Origin: Bacillota bacterium
GTDB taxonomy: Bacteria; Bacillota; Negativicutes; Sporomusales; CTSoil-080
DNA: 64,000 nucleotides
NCBI GenBank assembly: GCA_017889635.1
Contig: JAGGAC010000014.1
Span: forward strand, 88,991 to 152,990
Direction of reading: 5' to 3'
The position numbers and the translations under genes are program-made. The notes beneath the pieces are model-generated. The model was not told where the DNA came from and ran no database searches. It saw only the letters and a program-made list of their open reading frames with translations. Each line of letters begins with the position of its first letter. Position 1 is the stretch's first letter. Positions 19,647 through 28,396 of the stretch are shown piece by piece.

Positions 19647-21217
19647 TATTCTATTAATCCCTCCGCACTTTTTTGACTAAATTTACATACGTCGCCGCCT
19701 TTAAACAGAAATCCTTTTATTCCGGCAGCCTCAGCAGCCGCTAAGTCCGATTCCTTATCACCAATTAACAAAGAATTTGTTTTTTCTACAGGCCATTCCT
19801 GCAAAGCCTGCAAAATTAGGCCTGGCTCAGGTTTGCGGCAATCACAGACCTTCCGGTATTCTGCGCTGCCTTCTTCAGGATGGTGTGGACAGTAATAAAA
19901 AGCATCAATATGTGCACCGGATGCTTCGAGTTCATTGTTCATCCACTGATGTAAATCATGGACATCGTCTTCCTTGTATAAACCGCGAGCCACCCCGCTT
20001 TGATTAGTGACAACAAAGACGTAATAACCCTTGTCATTAAAATACTTTACCGCTTCTACCGCACCAGCGTTCCATTTAAAATCCTCGCTACGATATACAT
20101 ATGCGGTATCAACATTCAAAACCCCATCCCTGTCAAAAAACACCGCCGGTCGAGGTGCCAGCTCATTTGGGCCAGCCAGCGTAACTACAGCCTCCAGTAC
20201 TGTCTCCGGCATAATGCCTGTCATACAAGAGTGGTGATCGCAGTTATGGCTGCCGCACGGCCGACAAGTTAGCCCTTCCGGTGTAATAACTACCGAATTT
20301 TTATCATAAGGCCCAAAGCCAACTTCGTTGGACGAACCAAAGATAGCGACAACTGCTTTCTTTTGAGCTACTGCCACATGCATCGGTCCAGAGTCATTGG
20401 TCAAGAATACGGCGCATTTCCTTATCAGCGCTCCCAGTTCCAAGAGATCAAGTTTACCGGTGAACACCGCTATTCTTGGATGCTGGCCATGTTTCATCAG
20501 TTCCAGGATATCCTTGACATTCTCAGCATCCATCGGTCCACCAAAGAAGGCCAATCCGTATCCCATCTCTAAAAGCTTGTCTCCCACAGCAGCAAACCCG
20601 GCTGCCGTCCAGCGTTTAGTTGGCCAACTGGCCCCGGTATTAAAGCCCACTACCTTGAAAGACGGATGGCCGAAGGCGGCAAACCACCGCTTTTCGGCCT
20701 TTTTCTCAGTGACCTCATCCAACCACATTTCTAGTCCACGGTCCACTGGAGTAATACCAAGAACGTTTTCTAAGCGTTCCAAATGCTCAGCAGCCTGATG
20801 TGGAATATCTGGGCGGTTTTTCAATTTATGGTCAAAATTCTTATTATCAAGCAAATCATCAAAAAAGATACCAAAACCCGGTGACGAATAGCCAATAATC
20901 CGCCTGGCTCCGCTAAAAGCGGCCAGTGCCGATGCTCTTTCATTAGGATGAAGGTTTATAACTAAGTCAAACTTGCACCGTCTGACCTCAAGTATAAGTC
21001 TGAAATAATTTCCCAGTTTGTTGTGGTAACCTTTCTTATCAACCGAAATAAGTTCGTCAATATTCTTATTAAACTTAACCAAGCTGTCAATTTTCGCATC
21101 CGCCAAAAGCGCGATATGGGCCTCCGGATAATTGGCTCTAAGCGTGGTAAGCACTGGCGTAGCTAACAGCAAATCTCCAATATGCAACATATTGATAACC
21201 AAAATCTTTTTATACAT
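19646..21217 (-). CDS. Heptosyltransferase (GT9) fused to heptose bisphosphate phosphatase (GmhB-like)
   Basis: A 523-residue two-domain protein. Residues 1-345 are a GT9 heptosyltransferase: KILVINMLHIGDLLLATPVL, GFNTGASWPTKRW, FLTNDSGPMHVAVAQKK and the cysteine-rich CRPCGSHNCDHHSCM. Residues 357-523 are a HAD IIIA phosphatase like GmhB: FFDRDGVLNVD (D362, D364), VVTNQSGVARG, the zinc site YYCPHHPEEG with VCDCRKPEPG (C443, C458, C460) and SLLIGDKESDLAAA. It would both dephosphorylate D,D-heptose 1,7-bisphosphate and transfer heptose to the core. No separate gmhB is in the window, so the fusion probably supplies that step. Confidence 0.88.
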   Translation of the reverse strand: MYKKILVINMLHIGDLLLATPVLTTLRANYPEAHIALLADAKIDSLVKFNKNIDELISVDKKGYHNKLGNYFRLILEVRRCKFDLVINLHPNERASALAAFSGARRIIGYSSPGFGIFFDDLLDNKNFDHKLKNRPDIPHQAAEHLERLENVLGITPVDRGLEMWLDEVTEKKAEKRWFAAFGHPSFKVVGFNTGASWPTKRWTAAGFAAVGDKLLEMGYGLAFFGGPMDAENVKDILELMKHGQHPRIAVFTGKLDLLELGALIRKCAVFLTNDSGPMHVAVAQKKAVVAIFGSSNEVGFGPYDKNSVVITPEGLTCRPCGSHNCDHHSCMTGIMPETVLEAVVTLAGPNELAPRPAVFFDRDGVLNVDTAYVYRSEDFKWNAGAVEAVKYFNDKGYYVFVVTNQSGVARGLYKEDDVHDLHQWMNNELEASGAHIDAFYYCPHHPEEGSAEYRKVCDCRKPEPGLILQALQEWPVEKTNSLLIGDKESDLAAAEAAGIKGFLFKGGDVCKFSQKSAEGLIE

Positions 21218-21243
21218 GGTAACCTCTTCCTGTAACTTGATAA

Positions 21244-22212
21244 TTATCTGGTTAAATAGCCGTCGCTCCCGTCAAGATACCGGCAATACTCGCCGATAGC
21301 TGTTTCAAGTGTGGTAAACGGACGCTCATAACCGGCAGCAACAATCTTCCCGGTGTCAGCTTCAGTGAAGCTCTGGTACTTGCCACGCAGCGTTTCAGGG
21401 AAATCCACATACTCGATCCGCCCTTTACCATACGCACTAATTAGTGCCTTGGCCACATCGTTAAAGGATCGAGCCTGACCAGTACCACAATTGAATACCC
21501 CACTTACTTCCGGATGTTCAAACAAGAAAAGATTAACGGCCACGATGTCTTTAACATAGATAAAGTCCCGGCGCTGCTCGCCGTCAGCGTAGCCATTAAT
21601 GCCTTTGAACAATTTGACAACTCCACTAGTCTGGAGCTGACGATAAAGCTGATACACTATTGAAGCCATTTTGCCTTTATGATTCTCCTGAGGTCCATAA
21701 ACATTGAAAAATCGAAGCCCTGCCACCTGACTTTTAGCCGCAGGCAAAGCTCGCCGGACATAGCGGTCAAACTGGAGTTTTGAAAACGCATAGACATTCA
21801 GCGCTCCCTCGCAGGCGGTTTCTTCCCGGAACCCATTTGCGCCGTTACCATATACCGAAGCCGATGATGCGTAAATAAACGGTATACCCTTTTTTAAACT
21901 GAAATGCAGCAGTTCCCGACTATATTCGTAGTTGTTGGCCATCATATATTTGCCGTTGTACTCCATGGTATCAGAGCAAGCTCCAATATGAAAAATAGCT
22001 TCAACATTGTCCTGGTTATATTTTCCTGCTTTAACATCTAAAATATAATCGTGTTTATCGACATAATCCTTAATATCCAGCGCCAATAAATTTTTAAACT
22101 TCTCCCCACTGCTCATGTTATCCACTACCAAAATATCGTCATAACCCTTATCATTTAGACCCTTTACCATATTGCTGCCAATAAATCCGGCCCCACCTGT
22201 TACAATAATCAT
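21244..22212 (-). CDS. hldD: ADP-L-glycero-D-manno-heptose 6-epimerase
   Basis: 322-residue SDR epimerase completing ADP-L,D-heptose. [59 protein letters not shown] (YXXXK), FFNVYGPQENHKGKMAS and RRDFIYVKDIV are typical of HldD/RfaD. Its ATG overlaps the end of the upstream kinase gene by four bases. Confidence 0.95.
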   Translation of the reverse strand: MIIVTGGAGFIGSNMVKGLNDKGYDDILVVDNMSSGEKFKNLLALDIKDYVDKHDYILDVKAGKYNQDNVEAIFHIGACSDTMEYNGKYMMANNYEYSRELLHFSLKKGIPFIYASSASVYGNGANGFREETACEGALNVYAFSKLQFDRYVRRALPAAKSQVAGLRFFNVYGPQENHKGKMASIVYQLYRQLQTSGVVKLFKGINGYADGEQRRDFIYVKDIVAVNLFLFEHPEVSGVFNCGTGQARSFNDVAKALISAYGKGRIEYVDFPETLRGKYQSFTEADTGKIVAAGYERPFTTLETAIGEYCRYLDGSDGYLTR

Positions 22213-23234
22213 AATCCTTCCCGCCTTTCCACTCTTCCTACTTCTTCTTGGCGCAATGCGCCAAGAAGCTCCTCGCGTTTTACCGCATATGTACCTATTT
22301 TCCCTACGACAATGCCTGCTGCCAGATTCGCCAGATGCGCCGCATCACTTAGTTCCAGCCCCCCGGCCAGCGCCGCTCCCAGCACAGCAACCACAGTATC
22401 TCCGGCCCCCGAAACGTCAAACACTTCCTGAGCATAAGTAGATATATGTATATCCTTCCGGTCGTTAATAATACTTAACCCCTTTTCCGACCGGGTAGCG
22501 ATAATATTTTCAATGTTATAACGTTTACGCAGCTTGTCAGCCAACACTTTTACCCGCTGATCGTCGTTAACAATCTCAGCCTTCGCTGCCTCGCCCAATT
22601 CCTTCAAATTCGGGGTAATATAAGATGCCCCGCTGTATTTCTTCCAATTTGACCCTTTGGGATCAACGATGAGCGGTATGCCCCTTTTAGAACACTCTTT
22701 AATCATCTCTTGACAAAGTGCCTGTGTACAAACACCCTTTGCATAATCAGAAATGATCACCGCCTGTACCCGACCATCCAAAATTGCCGAACTTACATAT
22801 TGTTTTAGCCTTTTCTCGATTGTTCTATTCAGCGGCCGGTTATCCTCAAAATCAAGGCGCATCATCTGCTGATGACCGCCCAACACCCGCAGTTTGGTTA
22901 TCGTCGGCCGCTGGTCAATCGCAAGCCCAGCGCTGGCAATTCCTGCTTGAGTAAGTAAGCGGTAGAGCTCCCTGTTGTTATCGTCGTCCCCGACAATGCC
23001 GACCAGTTCTACTCCCGCGCCTATTAGCGCCAGATTATTAGCGACATTGGCAGCCCCGCCTAGGGTAGAGTGCTGCTGAAGAATCCGATTCACCGGTACT
23101 GGAGCCTCGGGAGAAATACGCTTAACCTCGCCAAAATAATAGCGATCCAGCATTACATCTCCAACCACTAGTACATTTAAACCAGAAATGCCATTCTCCA
23201 AAAAATCCGAAACCTTTTGTAAGTTGCTAAACAC
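22209..23234 (-). CDS. Heptose 7-phosphate kinase (HldA/RfaE1-type), copy 1
   Basis: PfkB-family kinase expected to phosphorylate D-glycero-D-manno-heptose 7-phosphate at C1. Signs are NVLVVGDVMLDRYYFGEV, RISPEAPVPVNRI, GGAANVANNLALIG, VVIISDYAKG and FDVSGAGDTVVAVLGAAL (catalytic Asp). The start is taken as the GTG at 23234: AGGAGG lies six bases before it, and it overlaps the gmhA stop by eight bases. A Met at 23267 has no such site. Length 341. A second kinase of the same type is encoded at 28380-29384. Confidence 0.88.
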   Translation of the reverse strand: MFSNLQKVSDFLENGISGLNVLVVGDVMLDRYYFGEVKRISPEAPVPVNRILQQHSTLGGAANVANNLALIGAGVELVGIVGDDDNNRELYRLLTQAGIASAGLAIDQRPTITKLRVLGGHQQMMRLDFEDNRPLNRTIEKRLKQYVSSAILDGRVQAVIISDYAKGVCTQALCQEMIKECSKRGIPLIVDPKGSNWKKYSGASYITPNLKELGEAAKAEIVNDDQRVKVLADKLRKRYNIENIIATRSEKGLSIINDRKDIHISTYAQEVFDVSGAGDTVVAVLGAALAGGLELSDAAHLANLAAGIVVGKIGTYAVKREELLGALRQEEVGRVERREGL

Positions 23235-23796
23235 TTGGAGCCTCCTTATCAACCAGTTCACAGACAATATGCCCGATGAGAATATGTGCTTCCTGAATTC
23301 GAGCCGTTATATCCGCCGGGACCTTAATGCACAAATCACAAATATCGGCCATCTTTCCGCCAGTGCGTCCTGTCATTCCAACAGTTACCGCCCCTGCCTC
23401 TTTCGCAACTTCCAGTGCCTTTACCACATTAGGACTGTTGCCTGAGGTTGAAAGCCCCACCACCACATCGCCAGCTCGCACCAAAGCCTCCACCTGACGA
23501 GAAAATACTTTATCAAAGCCATAGTCATTACCAACCGCCGTTAAGATTGACGTATCAGTAGTAAGAGCTATCGCAGGCAAACCTCTTCTCTCTTTCTGAA
23601 ACCTGCCAACAAACTCAGCTGCCAAGTGCTGACTGTCAGCCGCGCTACCGCCATTACCCATAAAAAATATTGTATGTCCGTCGCTGAGAGCCTGACAGCA
23701 ATACTTGCTTAACTCTTCAATTGCAGTCAAACTATTTTCCTGTAACTTTTTAATGGTATCCAAATGGTCGAAAAAAATGTCTGCTAAAGTTCTCAT
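23227..23796 (-). CDS. gmhA: Phosphoheptose isomerase
   Basis: SIS-domain isomerase converting sedoheptulose 7-phosphate to D-glycero-D-manno-heptose 7-phosphate, first step of heptose synthesis. Landmarks are HTIFFMGNGGSAADSQHLAAE, FVGRFQKERRGLPAIAL, TDTSILTAVGNDYGFDKVF, VVGLSTSGNSPNVVKAL and IQEAHILIGHIVCELVD. The ATG at 23796 gives 189 residues, close to the usual 192; the ten extra upstream codons overlap the previous gene and lack a ribosome binding site. Confidence 0.93.
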   Translation of the reverse strand: MRTLADIFFDHLDTIKKLQENSLTAIEELSKYCCQALSDGHTIFFMGNGGSAADSQHLAAEFVGRFQKERRGLPAIALTTDTSILTAVGNDYGFDKVFSRQVEALVRAGDVVVGLSTSGNSPNVVKALEVAKEAGAVTVGMTGRTGGKMADICDLCIKVPADITARIQEAHILIGHIVCELVDKEAPSV

Positions 23797-23819
23797 GTCC
23801 CATTCCCTTCCACATGCGC

Positions 23820-24890
23820 CTACCATAGTAGCAAATTCTTTATTGCTGTCAAATCTTTTTCGACGCCTTGCCGTATTTTCTCGACACCAAAATCAGCCAC
23901 CCTTTTCCGCTGAGCCGAAATAATCTTCTGCCGTGTCTGAGAGTCTCCTGCCAATAACCGAATAGCTTCAGCAACAACCGGATAATCCTTTCTTTCAAAT
24001 AACACCCCGCTATTACCCATTGTAAAAGGAATAGCGGCGGCGCTAAACGCAAAAACCGGTAAATCAAAATAGCTAGCTTCAACCAAAGGAATGCAAAATC
24101 CCTCATGTTCACTCATACACACAAAAACGTCAGCAACTTTATAATAAGTGCATAATTCTTCAAACGATACTTTGCCGGAAAAAACAACATCATTTTCGAG
24201 ACCAAGCTCTCCAATAAGCGATCTCAACCCGGAAACATAGGATTCTTTCTGCCCCCCCACCAATACGAGGCGAACATTACTATCTATGAAACGTTTATAG
24301 TAAAATAAAACCCGAATAATATCTTCCTGCTTTTTATGAGGTGTTACCCTGCCAACAAACAAAATATTAATTTTACCGTCTCTAAAACGATCCACAATTG
24401 TCGCATCTTGGCCGACACTTTCATATTCGGTAAAATCGACAATAATTGGCATAACAGACGTCTGCCGGAATCCATATTCCGCCAGTTCTTGTCGACTATA
24501 TTCTGACGCAGCCCACGCAAAAGCCGTCTTTTCCCTCAATTGCAGCAATTGCCTTCGCCCCTTGCGGGCGGAAAAATAGGATCCCCAAGCAATTCCGGCA
24601 AAATGCTCTGCGGGAGTAATATTATGATAATATAGTACAATCGGTATCGGCAATTGCAATATTTTATTCACAAATGACGTTCCGGTGGAAAAGTGAAAGA
24701 TAGGAATATCACCGCTTTTGTAGCGATACTCATCAAACAATTTAATCCCCGCCCCAAGCTTCGGATCAAACTTTCCGGCGTATATGCATGAATCAAGGCC
24801 CATCTCCCGAAACATCTTGTCCATTGCGATTACTTGTCCGCTTGCTCCGTCACCATAACTTATGGCATGAGCAATATGCACGAAATTCAT
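23820..24890 (-). CDS. GT4 family glycosyltransferase
   Basis: 356-residue GT-B transferase. The N-terminal domain has HAISYGDGASGQVIAMDKMF. The C-terminal domain has KINILFVGRVTPHKKQEDII, VLVGGQ and the EX7E motif in MSEHEGFCIPLVEASYF. Probably adds a hexose to the LPS core, given the heptose genes on both sides. Its ATG overlaps the stop of the preceding 59-residue gene (ATGA), so translation is likely coupled. Sugar specificity not visible. Confidence 0.87.
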   Translation of the reverse strand: MNFVHIAHAISYGDGASGQVIAMDKMFREMGLDSCIYAGKFDPKLGAGIKLFDEYRYKSGDIPIFHFSTGTSFVNKILQLPIPIVLYYHNITPAEHFAGIAWGSYFSARKGRRQLLQLREKTAFAWAASEYSRQELAEYGFRQTSVMPIIVDFTEYESVGQDATIVDRFRDGKINILFVGRVTPHKKQEDIIRVLFYYKRFIDSNVRLVLVGGQKESYVSGLRSLIGELGLENDVVFSGKVSFEELCTYYKVADVFVCMSEHEGFCIPLVEASYFDLPVFAFSAAAIPFTMGNSGVLFERKDYPVVAEAIRLLAGDSQTRQKIISAQRKRVADFGVEKIRQGVEKDLTAIKNLLLW

Positions 24891-25066
24891 ACCTTCTTCT
24901 CCCTCAACCCCAGGTAATGCCGTAATTTGTTAAACCACCCTATTTGCAGCGGTAAATAAAGTTTGTTCCACGCAACTAAATCCGTCTCTTTTGCTGCCTG
25001 TATTTTACTTTCAATATCATTATAATCGGCGGTAGTTAATTCCTGGCCATTAACCAAAATTCTCAT
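24887..25066 (-). CDS. Small 59-residue protein of unknown function
   Basis: An ATG at 25066 opens a 59-codon frame that ends in TGA overlapping the GT4 start by four bases (ATGA). The upstream signal is only a weak purine run (GGAAAGAAG). The product starts MRILVNGQELTTADYNDIES and ends with an aromatic, basic stretch (LYLPLQIGWFNKLRHYLGLR). It fills the space between two transferase genes almost exactly (gap of about 20 bases to the GT2 gene), which argues for a real gene. I do not recognise the family; a small partner of one of the flanking transferases is possible but untested. Confidence 0.55.
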   Translation of the reverse strand: MRILVNGQELTTADYNDIESKIQAAKETDLVAWNKLYLPLQIGWFNKLRHYLGLREKKV

Positions 25067-25087
25067 AGTTTCGCTTCTTTCCTAAAA

Positions 25088-25837
25088 TTATTGACTATTT
25101 CGCTGCAAATAATATAGCTTACCATACTTTAGAAACACGTAAACCGCCGACAGAACACTGATTATGAAGCCTTCTAAACCTTCTGTAAAACCCTTGCGCA
25201 GAATATACATCTTTATAAATGCAAATACCGGCCTAAACGCAATCTCCAAAGCACACGTGGTTTTCCCTTTTTCTTGTAACCCTCTGGCAGCTAGAGTAGT
25301 ATAGTTATTCATTTTCTGAAGATATTGCTCCAAATTAGTATAAGCTAAGTGCTCAAAACAGTTTTTAAGACGACCAACCTTACCATCAATATGGAGACTT
25401 TCATGTACAATCCCAGTATAATTAGCAGCATTCCTTATAAAAAGCCGCAACGATAAATCGGGCGACCAACCACAGCTTTTAATCCACCGTCCCATAAACC
25501 GATTGCGTCGCGGTATATAATACCCTGCCTCAGTTCCTGCTCTTACTGTGGATTTTATCTCTGCCGCCAACTCTGGAGTGATCCGTTCATCTGCGTCTAA
25601 GAACATGATCCACTCTGCATCCGACTGCAATAAAGCAAAATTGCGTTGAGCCGCAAACCCGTCGGTCATGGGATGGGTCACCGCCCTAGCTCCGCCGCTT
25701 GTCGCCAACTCCACAGTACGGTCAGTACTACCGGAATCAACAACAACTATTTCATCCGCAAACGCCGCGCTTTTCATGCATTCCTCAATATGTAATTCTT
25801 CATTATAAGTAAGTATCAATACCGCCAGCTTAGCCAT
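25088..25837 (-). CDS. WaaE/KdtX-like GT2 glycosyltransferase
   Basis: 249 residues with the layout of the WaaE inner-core glucosyltransferases: AKLAVLILTYNEELHIEECM, EIVVVDSGSTDRTVELA, GFAAQRNFALLQSDAEWIMF with the metal motif FLDADERI, then FMGRWIKSCGWSPDLSLRLF. AAGGAGGAGAA precedes the ATG. The position among heptose genes supports action on the LPS inner core at the cytoplasmic face. Donor (glucose in characterised relatives) is inferred only. Confidence 0.87.
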   Translation of the reverse strand: MAKLAVLILTYNEELHIEECMKSAAFADEIVVVDSGSTDRTVELATSGGARAVTHPMTDGFAAQRNFALLQSDAEWIMFLDADERITPELAAEIKSTVRAGTEAGYYIPRRNRFMGRWIKSCGWSPDLSLRLFIRNAANYTGIVHESLHIDGKVGRLKNCFEHLAYTNLEQYLQKMNNYTTLAARGLQEKGKTTCALEIAFRPVFAFIKMYILRKGFTEGLEGFIISVLSAVYVFLKYGKLYYLQRNSQ

Positions 25838-25868
25838 TTCTCCTCCTTGAGCAGTTTAGCTACCAACA

Positions 25869-26888
25869 CTACTCTTCCAAAATCTTCTTGGTCGCCACCA
25901 CCACTTCATCAGCAGGTATCTCCGCAAGGCACCGGTTAAAAGAACATTCTCCTTTTCCCCAGCACGGCGAACATTCAACATTTTTACTAATAACGATATC
26001 CCGTTCCCCCCGCGGTCCCCACCCCTTGGGATCAGTCGGACCAAATAAAGCTACCACCGGCGTTTTTAGAGCATTAGCAATATGCATTGGCCCGGTATCC
26101 ACTGTAACCAGCACTGCTGCCTCATCAATCAAAGCTGCCAGTTCTCCAAGCGTTAGCGTTCCTGCCAATATTCCGGCCACATTGCCTGCTGCCTCGTTTA
26201 TTGCCGCCAATTGAGGTGCCTCCGCCTTCGAGCCAATCAAAAAACACTCTTGTTGAGGCCCAAGCGCAGTTATTAGCGCAGCATACCCATCCACAGTCCA
26301 ACTCTTCTTAGAATAACTGCCACAGGGACAAATGAGCACTAATTTCTTCGACCTGTCCCAGATAACCTTATCTCGCATAGAAAAAACATCGCGCGGGTCA
26401 ACCTCAAGTACCAAACTAGTATCAGCTGTACTAATACCAAGTGGCTTCAATACATCGAGATGGTTTTCGGCTTCGTGCCGCTTCACTGGGCGTTTAGCAC
26501 TCGACGTCCGGGTCAAAAACACCCCGGCATGCTGAGCATCATAGCCCACTCGATGGCGAATACCACTGCCCCAGGCTAACATCGCACCACGTGGGGCAAA
26601 ATTGGCAGTGATTGCAAGATCATAATGCCGTTTGCGTAAAAAAATAGCTAATTTTAAAAGGTCGCCAAATTTTTTGTGCTTACCGCGTTTATCATATTCC
26701 AGTACAGTATCAACATAAGGATTTAATCTTGCAATCGGTGCCGCAACTGGTACAGTCAGCATATCGACCGTTGCAGACGGATACGCCTCCTTTAGCGCCC
26801 GAATAACTGGCGTCGACAATACGACATCACCGATAAATGCCAAGTTTATTACTAAAACCTTTTTAATTTCCGCACTATCAATCTCCAT
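25869..26888 (-). CDS. GT9 family heptosyltransferase
   Basis: GT-B transferase similar to RfaF/WaaF. EIKKVLVINLAFIGDVVLST opens the fold, and VLICPCGSYSKKSW, VTVDTGPMHIANALKTPVVA and LFGPTDPKGWGPRG complete it. A cysteine cluster (CSPCWGKGECSFNRC) near the C-terminus resembles that in the fusion protein. The ATG at 26888 (339 residues) is chosen because the 78 codons upstream of it lie inside the previous gene and code for an implausible Trp/Arg-rich leader; it overlaps that gene by 11 bases. Likely transfers a heptose to Kdo or to the first heptose. Confidence 0.87.
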   Translation of the reverse strand: MEIDSAEIKKVLVINLAFIGDVVLSTPVIRALKEAYPSATVDMLTVPVAAPIARLNPYVDTVLEYDKRGKHKKFGDLLKLAIFLRKRHYDLAITANFAPRGAMLAWGSGIRHRVGYDAQHAGVFLTRTSSAKRPVKRHEAENHLDVLKPLGISTADTSLVLEVDPRDVFSMRDKVIWDRSKKLVLICPCGSYSKKSWTVDGYAALITALGPQQECFLIGSKAEAPQLAAINEAAGNVAGILAGTLTLGELAALIDEAAVLVTVDTGPMHIANALKTPVVALFGPTDPKGWGPRGERDIVISKNVECSPCWGKGECSFNRCLAEIPADEVVVATKKILEE

Positions 26889-27924
26889 CAAGCACACCCC
26901 GAACAGCAGCATATACCGCTTCCACCGAAATATCGACCAAACAGTCCCTGTCCTTCGGACAGCTTCGCTCCCAACATCCGGCGCAATCCCACGATGCCAC
27001 CAGCGTTTTATGACCGTCACCATATGGACCATTACGCACAATATCAGTAGGACCATAGAACGCCACCACTGGCGTGGCCAAAGCCGCCGCCAGATGCATC
27101 GGGCCAGTATCGCCACCAACAAAAACGCGTGCTTGTCGAATAATATGCGCCAAACGTTTAAGCGAAGTTTTTCCCACTAAATCCACCGGAGGAATGGCAG
27201 CGTTAGCAATAATATCGTTCGCAAGCGCCCTGTCTCCAGCGCCGCCGGTAATAACCGGGATAACCCCGTCATCATAAAGCCGATCAACTAAAGCAGTAAA
27301 ACTTTCGACCGGCCACCGTTTATTGGGCCAGTTAGCACCGACAGCTAAAATGACATATGGAAGTTCCATATTTAGTCCCGCCTGTTTGGCAATGGCCGCA
27401 GCAGCCGAAGCCTCAGCTGCAGTAATATGTATAGGAAATACCGCTTTGTCAACCTTACACCCTAAAGACCGAACAACATCGAGATATTGCTCTACCACAT
27501 GACCGTTGCTGTTTTCCCCATTAACCCGTTCGCTCAGCAAATGGCTCATTTCACGGGTGTTACAGTACACCAAACGTTTTGGAGCCCCACTCAAAAAAGC
27601 AAGAATCGCCCCTTTAAAAATAGCCTGCAAATCAAGCGCCAGATCAAACTTCCGACCGCGTAGTTCACGGACAAAAGATGGTGCGTCAAAAAGCAGGCCT
27701 TTCAGCGTTTTGAATTTTGGTTTATCGAAGAGAATGACTTCGTCAATACAAGGATTATCCTTGACCAACTCAAACGCTGCTTTCTCCACTACCCAGGTTA
27801 TTCGTGCTCCCGGAAAGCACTCTTTCAAAGCATGCGCTACCGGCAGGGCGTGAACCACATCCCCGATGGCACTCAATTTTACTATTAAAATATTAGCATT
27901 CGCAAACGTGCAATTCGACGTCAA
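26878..27924 (-). CDS. GT9 family heptosyltransferase (WaaC-like)
   Basis: 348 residues, GT-B fold. NILIVKLSAIGDVVHALPVA is the N-terminal signature characteristic of heptosyltransferase I/II. Later come VILAVGANWPNKRWPVESF, FVGGDTGPMHLAAALATPVV and FYGPTDIVRNGPYG, and a cysteine group CAGCWERSCPKDRDC. The start is TTG at 27924 with GGAGTCTTAG upstream. The KLSAIGD form is closer to heptosyltransferase I, but the order of action cannot be proven from sequence. Confidence 0.87.
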   Translation of the reverse strand: MTSNCTFANANILIVKLSAIGDVVHALPVAHALKECFPGARITWVVEKAAFELVKDNPCIDEVILFDKPKFKTLKGLLFDAPSFVRELRGRKFDLALDLQAIFKGAILAFLSGAPKRLVYCNTREMSHLLSERVNGENSNGHVVEQYLDVVRSLGCKVDKAVFPIHITAAEASAAAAIAKQAGLNMELPYVILAVGANWPNKRWPVESFTALVDRLYDDGVIPVITGGAGDRALANDIIANAAIPPVDLVGKTSLKRLAHIIRQARVFVGGDTGPMHLAAALATPVVAFYGPTDIVRNGPYGDGHKTLVASWDCAGCWERSCPKDRDCLVDISVEAVYAAVRGVLDGD

Positions 27925-27928
27925 TTCA

Positions 27929-28396
27929 CTAAGACTCCTTTATCCTGCCGATAATCTTGCTGGACGAACGTCCAGGGACTTCAGGAATCAGCACAGTTTT
28001 TCCACCATACTCTGCAACAAGTCCAGCCTCCGGCAAGTTTTTTACCTCATAATCTCCGCCCTTGACATATATATCAGGCTTAATCTCGCTAACCAGCCCC
28101 TCGGCTGTCCTGTCTTCGAAAACAACGACATAGTCCACCGCCGCCAAAGCTGCCAGCACCTCAGCCCGATCTTCTTCCAAATTAACCGGTCGCGTTGGTC
28201 CTTTTAGAGCACGTACTGATTGGTCGCTGTTAAGCCCCACAATCAGCACATCACCTAACGCTCGAGCGGCAGCAAGATACCGAACATGTCCAGCATGGAG
28301 AATGTCAAAACAGCCGTTAGTAAATACGACTGTTTGACCCGAAAGTTTTATTTTTTTAGATAAAACGGCAGCATCCCGCCTAGCGACAATTTTCAT
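27929..28396 (-). CDS. rfaE2: Heptose 1-phosphate adenylyltransferase (HldE C-terminal type)
   Basis: Nucleotidyltransferase that makes ADP-D,D-heptose. At 155 residues it corresponds to the second half of bifunctional HldE. Motifs are VVFTNGCFDILHAGHVRYLA (HXGH site), VLIVGLNSDQSVRALKGPTR, RAEVLAALAAVDYVVVF and PEVPGRSSSKIIGRI. The ATG at 28396 follows GGAGAATATC; the four codons upstream have no ribosome binding site. It overlaps the kinase gene upstream, so kinase and adenylyltransferase are split but adjacent. Confidence 0.93.
   Translation of the reverse strand: MKIVARRDAAVLSKKIKLSGQTVVFTNGCFDILHAGHVRYLAAARALGDVLIVGLNSDQSVRALKGPTRPVNLEEDRAEVLAALAAVDYVVVFEDRTAEGLVSEIKPDIYVKGGDYEVKNLPEAGLVAEYGGKTVLIPEVPGRSSSKIIGRIKES

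Noticed and set aside
25869..27122. Longer version of the GT9 gene starting at 27122
   Set aside because: The extra 78 codons lie inside the upstream GT9 gene and give a Trp/Arg-rich leader unlike any heptosyltransferase; ATG at 26888 fits the family.
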